Source: Lates calcarifer
Lineage: Eukaryota; Chordata; Actinopteri; Centropomidae
Direction of reading: 5' to 3'
Assembly: GCF_001640805.2 (NCBI RefSeq)
Contig: NC_066833.1
Span: 12,698,984 to 12,762,983, forward strand
DNA length: 64,000 nucleotides
Within the stretch, counting starts at the first letter, position 1, and each line of letters opens with the position of its first letter. Below, piece after piece: positions 25,901-37,700 of this stretch. A program made the translations under genes and the position numbers. Below the pieces are notes generated by a model. That model had not been told where the DNA came from. It saw only the letters and a list, made by a program, of their open reading frames with translations, and searched no databases.

Positions 25901-28900
25901 TGGAAGCTGGCTGAACAGCTCAGTGAAGGTAAACACAATGCATCTCAGAAAATCAGCTGTATTTACATTTGAGTATGGGACCAAACTCTCATTAGACACA
26001 ACAGAGCGGTTTCTTCTCTAATGAAGACTCAGTCATAAAGCACAGTGCAGTCTGGAGGCTGTTTATGGACACCACTGGGAGTGATAACACGCACAAAGTC
26101 TGTTTTGAAGTGTGCATCCTTCCACTTGCCAATTAGTGACATATTAAGAATGCACACTTTTACTCAAATGTTTAATGATTAAAACTGTCAGCTTTATTTT
26201 GGGTCAAGTTATATTGAGCTTTTATTTTGAAAAAAATCTAATCACTCAAATTAGTTGGAGATGCAGTGACATGTGATACACCCGGATTCCGGCAGTTCTG
26301 CCACTTTCAATCAACCACAAAGACAAATTTGAATGAGGCACAGCATAAATACTGCATTGTATTGATTCTGACATGTCAAACCTTAAGCAATACTAACTCC
26401 ATTACTTTATGGTGCTCTATTAAAATCTAGCTCATTACTAACTTTAAAATATGCATCCCTACTACCTATTACTTTAATTGCACTTAACTTTTAGTTCAAT
26501 GCTTATGTAAAACAGAAAGTAACAGAATTTGTGCAGGATATTGTGATAGTTTTTCTATCCTGCACAGTCTCCTACCTTGTAGCCTTCAGCACCATGGATG
26601 ATATCTTTCATAGAGCTGTTCATTTTCTCCCTCTCTGCTTTCAGGGATTCTACTTCCTCCTTGAGGGTTGCAACCTGAAAATCAAATTAATTATAGACTG
26701 ATCTGTGTACAATCACTAATCTGAGCACTGAGGAGGAAATTCATCTGTATTCTATATTTATCTTGTGTCCTGAATATGAAACACTGCTTTCTGATACTGT
26801 TCATTTCATAACAAGTAGATTTTGAAAGTTAGAATTACACTATATTCATACAGTGAATTTGTCAGTTTCCTGCCAATTGTTTAATTTCTATAAAATAAAC
26901 ATTTTCTGTGTATTTACCATGCCATGGTCAAAGATTATGTTCATGCTATTAAATAATGGATAAAAAAGTATTTACAGTTTGTCATTCTTCACTCTACCTC
27001 TTTCTTGCTGATGTCCAGCTCCTTCTTTGCTTTGACGGCCACCGCCTTGATTTTGTTCATTTTCTCATCCTTTTCTTTGTTTTCTTTCTCCAGGAACGCT
27101 GAGGGGAGCAGAAGTTGTAAAGCTCTGACTAATATTCTGAGATTAAAATCTATTATTTCTTACCTGCTCCAACAAGCAGGCAAATTAGAGGACCATACAT
27201 TTAGTAAAATACCACACAGTTTGAGTTATTAGTTTATTCTACTCATTAACATGGTCAAGTGGCTCCTCCATACCTATTTTCTTTGTCATCTCATCAGCTA
27301 GATTTTCCTCAGAGGACACAGACTGGCCAGCAGACTCCTAAGAGAGTGACAGAAGAAAAAGAGAGGAGAAAGGACAGAGAAGACAACAGAAGAAAAAAAC
27401 ACACCAATTACACATCAATCACCAGTTTTTAAATGAAGTATTGCTTTTTATTCTGAGGCTGCCAGCAGTTAATATTTTTGCTAATATTCAACATCTTCAT
27501 CATTTCCATGAGAGAAAAATTACTCCCCAAACGTTAAATGATTTTTATTTTAATTCATAATTACAGTACTATTAGGGTACTGCAAGAAACATTTATCTGT
27601 CATTGTGATTTTGTCAATAAGGCAAGACAGCAGTTTATTCTATAAAAACAATACAAAACAAAAACAATGCCTGTCCAGAAGTTGCCCTCAGGGAAAAAAA
27701 ACAAATATTTATTCACCCATATCAAGCTGTGACCTGCAAATGTTGTTTGTTTTTTTTAATGACTATGAGCAAGTTGGAAAACTCCTAAGTTAAGCAATTC
27801 CCTATGGTGGTATCAGAAAAGGCAATGCTACAGACAGCAATGCGATGTCTCATTAGGGTGTTAGGTGCAAAATACTGCCAATCACAATTAGTTACTTAGA
27901 ATGTTTAGTTGACATTATGATCAGCAGGACAACTTCAAGTATAAAATTTACATTTTTGTGATTCTAAGATGAACCTGACAGATCAGGAACTGAACTCACC
28001 TGGAGAACAGCCATCTCATTTCTAAGCTGAAATATGAGGGAGTCTTTCTCTGTCAGCTGTTCTTTGTATTCTCTTCTCTCTTTCTCCATATTCTCCATTT
28101 CGTTTTCCTTCTCCTCTTTCTCTTCAGTCATCAGAGAAATCTGAGCCTGCAGTTTCTGGTTCTCCTCACTAATCTTCTCACTAACCGCCTTCATATCCAG
28201 CAGGTCTTTTTGCAGCCCTTCAGTATCCTTCACCAATTCTTCAAGGTTGTTTCTCAACATGTTCCTCTCCTGTTCCAGGTTTTCAATGTGGGCCTGGAAT
28301 TCCTTTTGCACCTCCTCCATTCTTCTCCCCCCTTGAGCCTCTTCAAGACTTTTCCTTAAAAGGTCCCTCTCCTTTTCCAGCTCATCTACGACGTGCCCGG
28401 AGTTCCTTCAACCTCCTCTGTGGAATTTCTGAGTGCTTCATTCTGATTTTCTTCCATAGCTCTGATGGAGATGTGGGCCTGCTCTGCCTCCTCTGCCACT
28501 GAGTTCAACTTGACCTCTAGGTGATGCTTTTGAGACGTCTCCTGCTCCAGCCGAGCCTCTAGGTCTGCCAGCCTGGATCCCAAAAGCTCCCTCTCTTCTT
28601 GGGCTTTGGCAAGCCCTGAGGATGCCTCTTCCAGTTTCTGATGAAGGTCAGCCTTTTCTGTGGAGAGCTCTTTGATAGTAAGCTCTAAAGCAGAAACTGT
28701 CTCCTGCCTTCTTCCCACCTCCTCTTTCAGGCTCTCCTCTATCTTTTCCCTCTCCTCTTTCAGGTCCTGCACTTCATCCTCCATCTCTTTTTTCAAGCCT
28801 TTAAGCTCCTTCTCTTTCTCCTCTCTCAGCAAAAGTGCCTCTTTCTCTTTCTCCTCCAATAACCTCTCGAATTCTTTTGCTCTCTCATCATTAAGCTTTT

Positions 28901-31900
28901 GCATTTCCTCTTCTCGCATCTGAAGCAGTGACTGTATTTTGTCTCGCTCTTTGGTCAGTGTGTTGACCATCTCTTTAAGGTCTTGAATCATGTGTTCGTT
29001 CATCTGTATTTGGTTGAGGATCTCCTCATTCTGCCTGGTTAGCTCCTCCACAGATTGCTTCAGCTCAGATGTTTGCTCGTCTAAAGATGCCTGGAGTTTC
29101 TGGTCCTCGCCTGGGGAACCTTCAGATTTCAGCTTCTGTTCCTTTGTGTTTTCCATCAGAGTGTTTTTCTCCTCTGTAACGTCTTTGACCTTCACCAACA
29201 ATCCATCTCTCTCCTGGCTGAGTTGCTCAATCTTGTCTTGGAGTTCTCGCACAGTATTAGTCCCCTGCTCCCTCATGGCTTGGTACTGAAGGACAAAATC
29301 TTTTGTCTTCTCACCCAGTTCTATCTCCACACTTTGAAGTATGTCCCTCATGTGTTGACACTCAGCCAGGGCAGAGTCTCTCTCCCTGGTCAAGGTCTCA
29401 CACTGGTCCCTCAGCTTCTGCTGCTCCTCTGTATTCACAGCTGGCTCCTTGGATTCTCCTTGGACCTCTTGTTGGTCAGGATCAAGAGTCACTACAGGCT
29501 CACTGGGGGCACTTTCCCTGGTCATCTGCAGCTCATCAATTTTGAACTCCAGTTCTTCTCTCTCTGTCTGGAATTCCTCTTTGGCCCTCTCCAGCTCTGC
29601 CTCTAGCTCGCTCTTCACATTGCTGAGCAGGGTGAGCTCATCGTGCAACATAGTGTTCTGGGCCTGAAGGTCTTCCAAAGCCGCTCTCAGTTTGCTGGCC
29701 TCTGTCTCCTCTCCATCACCATGGCTGGAGTCGCCCTGACTTAAGCCAGACAGCTCCAGCATTTTGGCGATCCCTGAACCACGGGCAGGTTCCTCATCTT
29801 CTTCTTGCACATCCTGCAGATAGCTGTCTGGAAAAAGATGATGCAAAAACTTGTTATGATTTTCATCTAAAATGTTCTAAAATCATACCATGGACAGAAG
29901 TAGGAATATAGCACATTGGTGCTGAAATACGAGTCTAATTTACAGAAAGCAAAATGTTAGCTGTCCTGTAACATGGACTAACATGGTTCTTAAATATTTC
30001 AGCCATATATAGGTGGTTTTTACTACCTCTTTTGTGTCAAAGTGATTCAGCAATTAAAGAAATAAAATGATGGTTCAGTGGACAAAACGTCTTTAAATAA
30101 AGTGCTGTTTTACCTTTGAGAGCGAGCTGCTCCGTCAGCTCCTCGTGGAGCAACAGGAGACGGTCCCTCTCAATCTCACAGTCCTCCTCCAGAGCCCTCA
30201 TTTCCTCCTCGTGCTGCAGACTCTTCTGAGCCAGATCCTCCTTCAGGTTCTCCACCTCCTGCTGGGCCTCTGTTAACTCCCTTTGGTGGCTCTCCTGTAG
30301 CTCAGCAATCTCCTGGGATTTCCGCTCTTGGATCGCTTCCAGTTCAGCTCGAAGGGTTTGCAGCTGAACCTCAAAGCAACGACGCACTTCTTCTGCACTC
30401 TCTTTTGCGGTGGCTTGGTGCTCCTTCTCTCTTTCACTCTCCCTCTCCCTGTCACTCTCTTCTCGCTCTTTCAGTAATTTCTGGAAATAAGCCATTTCTT
30501 CTCGGTGTTTATTGTTGGATTCCTCAATACTGCTCTCTAGGGTCTTGATCTTTCTTTGGTGGTCTTCAAGCACACGGTCAAACTCTCCTTGCAGCATTGC
30601 TAGATCATCCTGCACAAAGATAACAGTCAAGTTCATTATAAACATACATGCATCAATGAATAGACTTTACAATGTGCTGGAATACACCATATTTCATACA
30701 ATGTAAACCTGGATTTCATTTGTTGTTTTTTCTCTTTTCACCTTGGCTTGTTGCTTAGTCCTCTCTAAATCTTTACGAGACACTGCAAGACTCTGCTGAG
30801 TTTCTGCCTTCTCAAGTAGTAAAGCATCCATCCTCTCAGTCAGCTCCTACAGTATCACAGACACATGATGATTCGCATGATGCAGTATGTACAACATGTT
30901 AACATGTGAATATTTATAGCAGACACATGATGAGACACTGCCCTGCAAACAAACCTGTATCAGTGTGGAGTCATCTGAACTGTTTTTACTGTTTTTGGAT
31001 TGCTGTTTGAAGGATTCAACTTCTTTTTCCAAATCTGATTGAAGAAATAACATTATGTCACATATTTGTATGGTCCATAGAGCCACAGAGTCAAATACAA
31101 ACACAAGCTTTATCAGCATTTGTAACCACCTGCACATCTGCTCTTCATCTTCTGCATGGCAGCCATCTGCTTCTTTGCAAACTTGATGAGGTCATCTTTG
31201 GACAGTGTGTCCAGCTGAGAATACAATGCAAAGAAAGAAGAGGAGCATTGTCTAGACAACAGTTTTTTTGCCTTTCTGACCAATGATATTTAGGATATAG
31301 ATAGGTATCGTGCTTGGTGAAGTGCAGTACCTTTGACTTTGCTGCACCTGCTGGTGATGGAGCTGCAGACTCTGCTCCGGTACCACCAGAGTCCTGTTTC
31401 AGCGAGGAGAAAAGAGAGGAAATGACAAACCTGACTGCTAAAAGCTAAAGGAATATTAAATCGGTCAGGTATGCAATATTACTTTGGTTGTTTTTGACTG
31501 CTCGACTTCAGACATACTCAATAAAAGAACGGCGTCACAGTCAGAGCAGTATTTCCTCTGGAAAATCATAAGTTTAATGTTGCTATGCTTGTCGGCAAAG
31601 GCGTATTGTAGATATAACATGGACTAAAATATTTTCTGGTTTATTAGGAGCCGCTTTTCAGTTCGGTATGTACAAACCAATAATAAGTACTTTAATTTAA
31701 ATGTCGGCTGCCAAAAGGTTCGTCTTTATTTGTATTTACATTAACACAAATAAATTGGATGGATTTAAATACCAAGCTTTGAGATGAAGTTCGGTTAGTA
31801 AACAACTTTAACCTGCTATGGGTTACTAGCATGGTGTCAGAGTCCCTTCGCAATAAAACACGAGTAGCGTAACGTCGTTATCTCAAACGGCAGAACAATT

Positions 31901-31994
31901 TATTATATTGACAGCTAACTTGAAGATGCTAGCTCTGTACACTTTACTGTGGCTGGCTAAAGCTAACCCCTCGACAATGAACATTTACCTCCAT
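15494..31994 (-). CDS. gcc2: gcc2 (GRIP and coiled-coil protein 2, GCC185), 24 coding exons
   Basis: GCC185 is a long coiled-coil golgin of the trans-Golgi network. Its C-terminal GRIP domain binds the membrane with Arl1/Rab6 input, and it tethers vesicles returning from endosomes. All 24 coding exons were placed with GT-AG junctions and consistent phases. They match the family from the N-terminal DLIKFAKKQM segment to the C-terminal SGWTSYLHSWSGIR. The coding length is 4943 nt as read; after allowing for a net frame error in exon 7 it would give about 1646 residues, against about 1684 in human. Almost the whole protein is heptad-rich (E, K, Q, L). The start is the ATG at 31994, two codons before the first intron, as in the human M-E-D start. 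lims1 follows on the same strand. tmem223 lies in the intron 15952-17941. Confidence 0.95.
16541..16572 (+). promoter_or_regulatory. putative tmem223 promoter elements (CRE-like, YY1-like)
   Basis: A TACGTCAC CRE/ATF-type site and, 12 bases further on, ATGGCGGCG (YY1-like core ATGGC) lie 120-150 bases upstream of the tmem223 start in a locally CpG-richer stretch inside a gcc2 intron. Such motif pairs are common near start sites of housekeeping and mitochondrial genes. The call is from motif inspection only. Confidence 0.4.
16691..17521 (+). CDS. tmem223: tmem223, mitochondrial inner-membrane protein, intronless
   Basis: TMEM223 is a mitochondrial inner-membrane protein reported to act with the mitochondrial ribosome in cytochrome oxidase subunit 1 translation. 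The single open frame of 276 codons carries the family core from about residue 91: ITLFEHDGTRFFRLLSVFCG, a first membrane segment (about 104-124), WRYGFTLGCLVIGAG in a second (about 168-188), and a diagnostic C-terminus with PLKVKGHKFYFLLDKNG and TVGAYRQL. Human TMEM223 ends PLKVKGRRFYFLLDKTG...TVGAYRSL (recalled). The first 90 residues are rich in S and R with few acids, as in a mitochondrial targeting presequence, and make the protein longer than human (about 200 residues). A stop follows directly, with AATAAA at 17609. It is nested in a gcc2 intron on the opposite strand. Confidence 0.94.
   Translation: MGIQRLLSGALEFYSRQFQLVSIQHKVSVLRNVSVSVQTSPSSGLSNRVTCVSGLCSWRFVHTSRRCAAYGQLSARRSLCTSVSTRPISDITLFEHDGTRFFRLLSVFCGGQFVFWTYLAHFAYTGLRNIGGSEKQTEKGKAVASTTTTGLAGMWSFEMNLGSNTWRYGFTLGCLVIGAGIVGLGTLFCRRSVSQLVLRRGGRMVTVCTQSPFGPGRGRRITVPLSEVACYAHRQQTPSFIPLKVKGHKFYFLLDKNGTLNNARLFDVTVGAYRQL
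17609..17614 (+). promoter_or_regulatory. tmem223 polyadenylation signal AATAAA
   Basis: A canonical AATAAA lies 88 bases after the tmem223 stop codon, giving a very short 3' UTR that ends well inside the gcc2 intron. Confidence 0.7.
18377..27337 (-). CDS. gcc2: gcc2 exons 8-21 (distal rod)
   Basis: Exons on the minus strand: 27274-27337, 26998-27098, 26576-26674, 25748-25867, 24402-24566, 23993-24097, 23470-23632, 22777-22877, 22376-22453, 22107-22244, 21581-21702, 20914-21090, 20379-20587 and 18377-18598. Diagnostic segments shared with human GCC2 include KIKAVAVKAKKELD, MADYERLVKELNSKL, KQLLVKTKKDLAD, ESYKVRVHNVLKQQK, EHDTLLERHNKILQET, TVETLQGQLTRVEEQLF and REEGEGMETTETES. Every junction keeps phase. 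Exons 15 and 16 are flanked very closely by (CA)n runs, which are (UG)n in the transcript. Confidence 0.93.
22495..22532. repeat. (CA)n microsatellite next to gcc2 exon 16
   Basis: A CA run starts about 40 bases upstream (in gene direction) of the gcc2 exon 16 acceptor. In the transcript it reads (UG)n. Confidence 0.9.
22725..22761. repeat. (CA)n microsatellite at gcc2 exon 15 donor
   Basis: The CA run (pure from 22735) begins 15 bases after the gcc2 exon 15 donor in gene direction and reads (UG)n in the transcript. Confidence 0.9.
22935..22968. repeat. (CA)n microsatellite upstream of gcc2 exon 15 acceptor
   Basis: The CA run lies 58 bases before the gcc2 exon 15 acceptor in gene direction and is followed by further UG/UAUG-rich sequence up to the acceptor. 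Confidence 0.9.
28000..29827 (-). CDS. gcc2: gcc2 exon 7, giant coiled-coil exon with a frame disruption
   Basis: This 1828-nt exon encodes the central rod and corresponds to the long central part of human GCC2. It begins G|AC for D-S-Y-L-Q-D and ends at VLQ with donor GTGAGT. The frame entering at 29827 stays open until a TAG at 28388-28386. The downstream coiled coil, from VDELEKERDLLRKSLEEA onward, is in a different frame. Reading the third frame between them gives LKELRAR, which fits the heptads, so two one-base insertions (or an equivalent net change of +2/-1) around 28388-28418 explain the break. The downstream frame joins exon 8 in the correct phase. An intron this short, with no pyrimidine tract, is unlikely. 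It may be an assembly error or a real lesion. Confidence 0.85.
30114..31994 (-). CDS. gcc2: gcc2 exons 1-6 (N-terminal region)
   Basis: Exons on the minus strand: 31989-31994 (codes M-E), 31331-31393, 31130-31214, 30955-31034, 30742-30846 and 30114-30609. The second is an A/G/S/P-rich linker, matching the human VASPATPGTGKSK-type stretch. The third encodes LDTLSKDDLIKFAKKQM, the most conserved N-terminal motif of GCC2. The fifth encodes ELTERMDALLLEKAET, again close to human. The sixth, 496 nt, is uninterrupted coiled coil. Phases add up: 234 nt to the end of exon 4, 339 to the end of exon 5, 835 to the end of exon 6. Confidence 0.92.
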
Positions 31995-32261
31995 CTCAGT
32001 CGTTCGGCTGTTTGGCTACTTCTCAGTCGCCTGACAATCACAGAGAGACAACGGGTAATTTGACCGAAGGGATTCAAAGCGATATCTAAGATTATTTCCG
32101 ATTCTTTGGGGATTTAGCACGAAAACATCTCTTGTGTTTTGGTTTGGAGTTAACAGGCTAAAGCAACGGCTCGCTTCCGCAATCGTCAACCAAGCGACGT
32201 CAATACAATTTACGTCACATGTTAAACAGGATATTCTATCTGGAGTACTCAAAATCAGCAT
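31995..32261 (-). promoter_or_regulatory. gcc2 5' UTR and promoter region with two CRE-like sites
   Basis: Directly upstream of the gcc2 start codon, CpG frequency rises. Two CRE/ATF-type cores occur 17 bases apart: GACGTCA at 32196-32202 and TACGTCA at 32212-32218. No TATA box is evident. This is the expected promoter position for gcc2; the start site itself is unknown. Confidence 0.5.
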
Positions 32262-34689
32262 CTATTTTTCAACCGTATTTCTTTGACAGTCTTTTTAAAA
32301 TCACATTTGTGCACTGAATATCTGATCGTACATTATTTATTTGTCAGTTTATGTTTTGTTTTACTGTGGAAATGAAAAACACTGATAATGAACCGCATAA
32401 TAAAATCTGAGTGTGTACCTGGCCATGCACAGTGGAGGCAAAACTGAGAACGATGTCAAACTATTGCAAAATAAATTTCAAACAGAAGAGTGAGGGATAA
32501 CTAATAAATACAGTAGTCGTTTGGCATATTAGCTGGGGCCATAATTGAAATAAATATGCTGTTAACAGAATTCAGTATGACACTGCATTTTGACATCTGG
32601 ATTATGAAATATATATGTAGGCGGTACAGACCTACGCACAGTTTGCAAAGCCATTTAAAAGACAGTTTGGGAGGGTAGCAGCAGAAGGCTCATGCACAGC
32701 TGAAAGCCTAACACTTACTGTTCTGATTGTTATTTTACTGTGTACGCAAGAGGTATATGGGGCATAAAATCATCCCAAAGCTGTCTGATGCCACTGTGAT
32801 GTTATTTTTGGGACTGCTATAACGAGGTGGGAGGTATCTGCCCTCATGCTGACATCAGGCCTGTCACAGACTCTGTAGATGGCTTAGCCGTGCTTCTGTA
32901 TTCCCATCACGTGAGGTCCAGTTTTATCTGTTGAATATGGAGAGTGTCTGTTTTGACACGAGTGATAGAAGCACTGACAGAGGCAGTTTAGCGAGATGCC
33001 CCTCATACTGACAAGGCTGGGAGGTTCTGAGCAGAGGGGCAGAGGCTCTGCCGACTCCCTGTCTCATCTGGAAGAGACCCATCTCTGCCTTTCACCCAGC
33101 CTGGGTCATACACACCCATCCATCACAGCCCCTCCCTTGTTTTCTCCCAGGGCATCTAGCAGTATTTTGCTGCCATTTTTCTCCCCCCACTCGTGGCCGT
33201 CAGTCAGGGACGGCTTTGCAGTAATATAACTGACACTGGCTGGCGTTCAGGGAGTAATGAATAGCCTGGCTGGGTCTATCAGGAGGAGCAACAGACACTC
33301 TTTCATGCTTCTCTGTTTCTCTTTTGCTTGTCCTCTCTTTATTTCTCTCTCATTTTGTCTCAGTGGTCACATTTCAAACTAACATAGAGAGAGCTGGGTA
33401 CACTGCAAACCTAAATGCTGCGTAAATGTTGTGGTGAATAAGCATCCCAGTCGGTGACACTCATAAACTGCCAGCATGAAAGCAATTATTCATTAAAACT
33501 TTGATTCGAACATTCTGACTTCAAGTGTCTGTCATCCCTTGAGATCGATGAGTGTAGTTGTAGAAACAACTGAAGTAAGGGATAATGATGAAATAGTTGT
33601 CCTCTCCAAAGCCTCCATCCCCCCTTTCCTCCTCCTTTTGCTCCTCCACTCCATTGCCTCAACAACCTCCTACCCAATCAGTGAAAGGTGACTTTGGTGG
33701 GTGGCAGGGTGGAGTGTTGATGTCAGTGACCCCCTACATCGTGATTGAAGCCTCTCAGTTGGCCTCTTCAGAAGTCAAGGAAAACAGAGTTGTTGATTTT
33801 CGCCTGAATAAACGACAATTTGATTTGTTTATTTCATTCATTTACAACTGCCTCCATCACAACAGTGATATTTACATTTATTTGAATGAATCTTTCAGAT
33901 AAGATTGTTACTTTTACTCAGCATTTATCCTGGTCCACTCCTTATTTTGTTCACTGCGTCCTGCATTTATTTTCTTCCTGACATTTTACCTCTGCAGACT
34001 GGCAGTACCATTAATAGGTTTGACATTTTAACATATAGCATTGACATTTTAATGTATTAATGCGGGAATTGAACCTCTCAGATTGTGCTTTTCACTACAG
34101 ACCCTGAGAGAATGGGGTTTCTAATAAATGACCAAAGCTTTTGTTCCTGAAAGATGACAGAATATGCCATTATGTTCTGAGCTGCTGTTAATAGTGTTAG
34201 CTCTTTACATAATAGGTTAATAGTTAATAAAGTCTGTGTGTCATAATCTCAGGAGAGGGTAATCTGTCAGAGGTTGTATATCATTAATCAAACACAGATG
34301 CCATAAAAATGAGAGATGAATTGTCTTTTTTTTATGATAATTAATAAATGAGTCAAGTTGTTTGATATTTATTTTATGGATTTTTAAAATTGTGGTTGTA
34401 TCATTATCAAAGATAGCTTTGAAACTAAATATTTACCTTTGCCGGGAGAATAAATTTAAGTGGAGCAGTAAAAGGGTGACACTTGCCTCTCTTTCATCAC
34501 CTGCTACTAAGGAGCTCCTGAGCAAGGGACATTTCAACCAAAGGTGGATATGATGCCCAAGTGCAAAATCTGAGTTAAACCCATGTAAATGATATTGATA
34601 AGAATCATGCATTAATGTTGAGCCAGGTTTTGTACTCTGATAAAGATTTAAATCTGTAGTTGAATGTTTTAGAACAAGAATAAGAGTCT

Positions 34690-34790
34690 ACAGCCCCACT
34701 TGTGGCACTGTGAAGCTGTACTTTAGCATAGCAGTGTTTTGAGCTAAATGCTAACAACAACAATGACAATCTTAATGTGTTGATGGTGCC
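34690..34790 (+). repeat. dispersed teleost repeat fragment (GAGCTAAATGCTAAC type)
   Basis: The segment TTTTGAGCTAAATGCTAAC followed by AACAATGACAATCTTAATG resembles the middle of a very common teleost dispersed repeat. It is degenerate and non-coding. A second piece of the same kind lies at 55470-55565. Confidence 0.55.
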
Positions 34791-37700
34791 ATAGTTGTTT
34801 CAACCAGCCGGGGGATACCAAACAATTTCACCTGAAGAGACGTGCGCAGACCTTTGATCTAAGAGATGATCAGGCATTTAAGTCAAAAGCCACCTGGGTA
34901 ACAGTCAGGGTCAAATGCTTTTATAAACACTTCTTAAAATCTGTTTTAGCCTACAGTCAGTCATTAGTTATTGCTTCTCCTTTGTATTTTTCAAAGAAAC
35001 TTTTAATAACAAACTATCCTGGACAAAGTTTTGTGTGCAGTAAAGGTATACCCGGTTTCAGTCCGGCTCTGTATTAGTGGAGGGATATAAGTGAGGGATC
35101 GAGTGATTAGGAAGAAAGAGTAGTAAGTGTAGCAGTTTTCTCTTCCATGCCCATAGGCTGTCAGTGTGCTGTATATAAATAGTTTGGTGGCTCAGCAGGA
35201 GAACAGCACTTCATCAAGGACCACGGGCACAACCTGCATCCGTCTGCACTTACACTGCGCTCAGCTTTGATTACAACAAGCAGTCTTCTTCCCTTCCTCC
35301 TCCTCCTCCTCCTCAGTTCCCCCTTTTGCCCTTCTCCTTGTATGCTTATGGCACATCCCGTACAGATGTTGTAAATTCACTGACTTGTTATCTCCAACAG
35401 CAGAGTTGAAACCAGTTGTTTTTTTTTCTCCTCTCTCACTAGATATCTCACAAGATAATATAAGCAGTAATATAAGCAGGCTTATTGGTGACAAAATATA
35501 CTGCACTTACGTGCTGAGTAAAAAACAAGTGGGAAAGCATTGCATACAGGTTTGTGACTAATATTCAGACTGAAATCCTATTTTCATTCACAGTGAGTCA
35601 GACACTTGCTAGCTGCTAGCTTTCATGCTAACTGATCTCTCAATCAAGTTTTTCAATAGTGTTAAAGTGTTTGGACAAATGGGAACTAAAATGTAAAAGG
35701 TTTGATTCAGATGCAACCCTAACCAATGACTTCAAATTATTCCTTCCACACACTAATTCTCAGATGTTTTGGTGTCATGATTAAAACAGCCTAGTTTTAC
35801 TGAGGCCAGTGAGGGCATATCAGAGTGAAAGTGCATTTTACAGACAGTCTTGCTGTTTATCTTATCTTAGTACAAGGGGAGCCATGTTGTGTTCACACTC
35901 ACTCTTGAAGTTCATTCTTGACTATGAGATGTTGGCACATTTCTGAAAATCTAGTAATTGGACATTTGGATAGTAGTATGAATTTCAAATACAAATTGAC
36001 AGCCTGAGTACTTAAAAAAAAATTATTTATTTTTTGCTGGATGTAGCTATGGTAGCAATCAAACCATGTAGGAAGATGATGCCCTCATTCTTAATTCCAC
36101 CTACAAAGCTCTGATTAGTTAATTGTCTCTCCAGGTGAGACTGTAGATGTAGGCAGTTATTCAGAGGTCTCAGGCAAGCCTGATAGAGGTTTGTATTACA
36201 ATAGCACAGCTGTTGCAGGAACGCTTTTTTAAAAAGACTATCAGCGAGTATGTTATTTTTCACAATGAGTGTGTCACCATGGAAGCTAATGTACACATTC
36301 AGTCAGCCTATAGTGAAGCAGCCCTGAAGTGACAGCCCTGTTTAATGCATGGACCTTTTAACACAACCCAACACATGCATGCAGATGCAAAACACACATA
36401 CATACACACATGCATGCAGCAGGCCAGTGCTGATTTCATTAGCTTCAGTGGAGATACAACACAGTGGTTGATGGCTTGGAGAATGATGTGGTATCTGGAT
36501 TCACCAATGACAGCCATTTGTTAAATGTGAGTGAAATACTGCCTCCTCACTCGCTCTCTCCCTCTTTCATGCCTCTCTTCTCTCTATCTTTTTGTCTCTC
36601 TCTTGCTTCTTCCCATTCATCATTAGTCTGGTGGAGCTGTGGCCTGTAACCACTGACTTGTAGCTCTGTCTGTGTGTGTGTGCGCGCGTATGGAAAAAGA
36701 CTCTTAACCTTCATTGAATATATTTCATCTGCACTGTCTCTGTCTCAGTTTCAATCAGAGTTAATGGAGGTGCTGGCCGACGCTCAGCTCAGTCCTGCTC
36801 CAGAGCACACACACAAGAACAGCACTGCATGCAGTGTATGTGAAGTGAGGCAGTCTGTTCAGACAGGCTCAGCATTCACAGTAAACAGTAAACTTAGCAA
36901 AAAATGCCTCTCAGCAATGACATCAATTTGGAAAGTATGAATGAGTCAGTGTGAATGAAACAACATACACTCAGTCTTAAAGTGTCTTGACAGAGTTGCT
37001 GGGTGTGTGCAAAACTTGTGCAACGCTCTGTTACTTTGACACTTTTGGGGTTGGCTTGTTCGTTGTCTGACTAAGGTTTACAGCCAAAGCTTGACAAAAA
37101 TGTTGTCTCTGTGCATCCAGAATACACCTTAGTCTATATTCAAGAATCACCTGGTTTTGTTCCAGAGTTGAAATGTTTGTGAACCCTGTAGTTTCACTTT
37201 TGGAGTACTGCATTCAGTCATGTGGAGTCTTGATTGAACCATGCATGTGCATGTGTAGAAGTGCTGACCTCATGTAACTTTTTAGGTTTTATTTTTATGT
37301 GCTGGTGACCATTGAAAGTACATTAATAACTGACCAGGCTGCCAAGTGGCGAAACCTATCTATAAGGACTTTTTGGGGCCTAAGCTAGTTGCTGATAGTC
37401 AATAAATATACTGACTTCAAATAAAACTGAAACAAAACTTTTTGGTTGATCTGATGATAATAAAACATTTCTTCAAAATGTCAAAAATCAAAAGAGTTGG
37501 GAACCACTGATGGTTTGCATTTCTGTTTTCTGAATCAGTTGAATTCAATCATGATTTCATCTTTTTAACGATACATCGCATTTCGTCTCTCACTTATTAC
37601 AGATTTACAGAATGTGCATTTAGATCTCAGTTTATTCACTGAATATATTCATTATGGTGTAATTCTCTATTTTTGCTGAAGTTGTAAATTCTGCTCCATT

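Noticed and set aside
28660..29667. Plus-strand open frames rich in S, F and L opposite gcc2 exon 7
   Set aside because: They are antisense shadows of the E/K/L-rich coiled-coil sequence.
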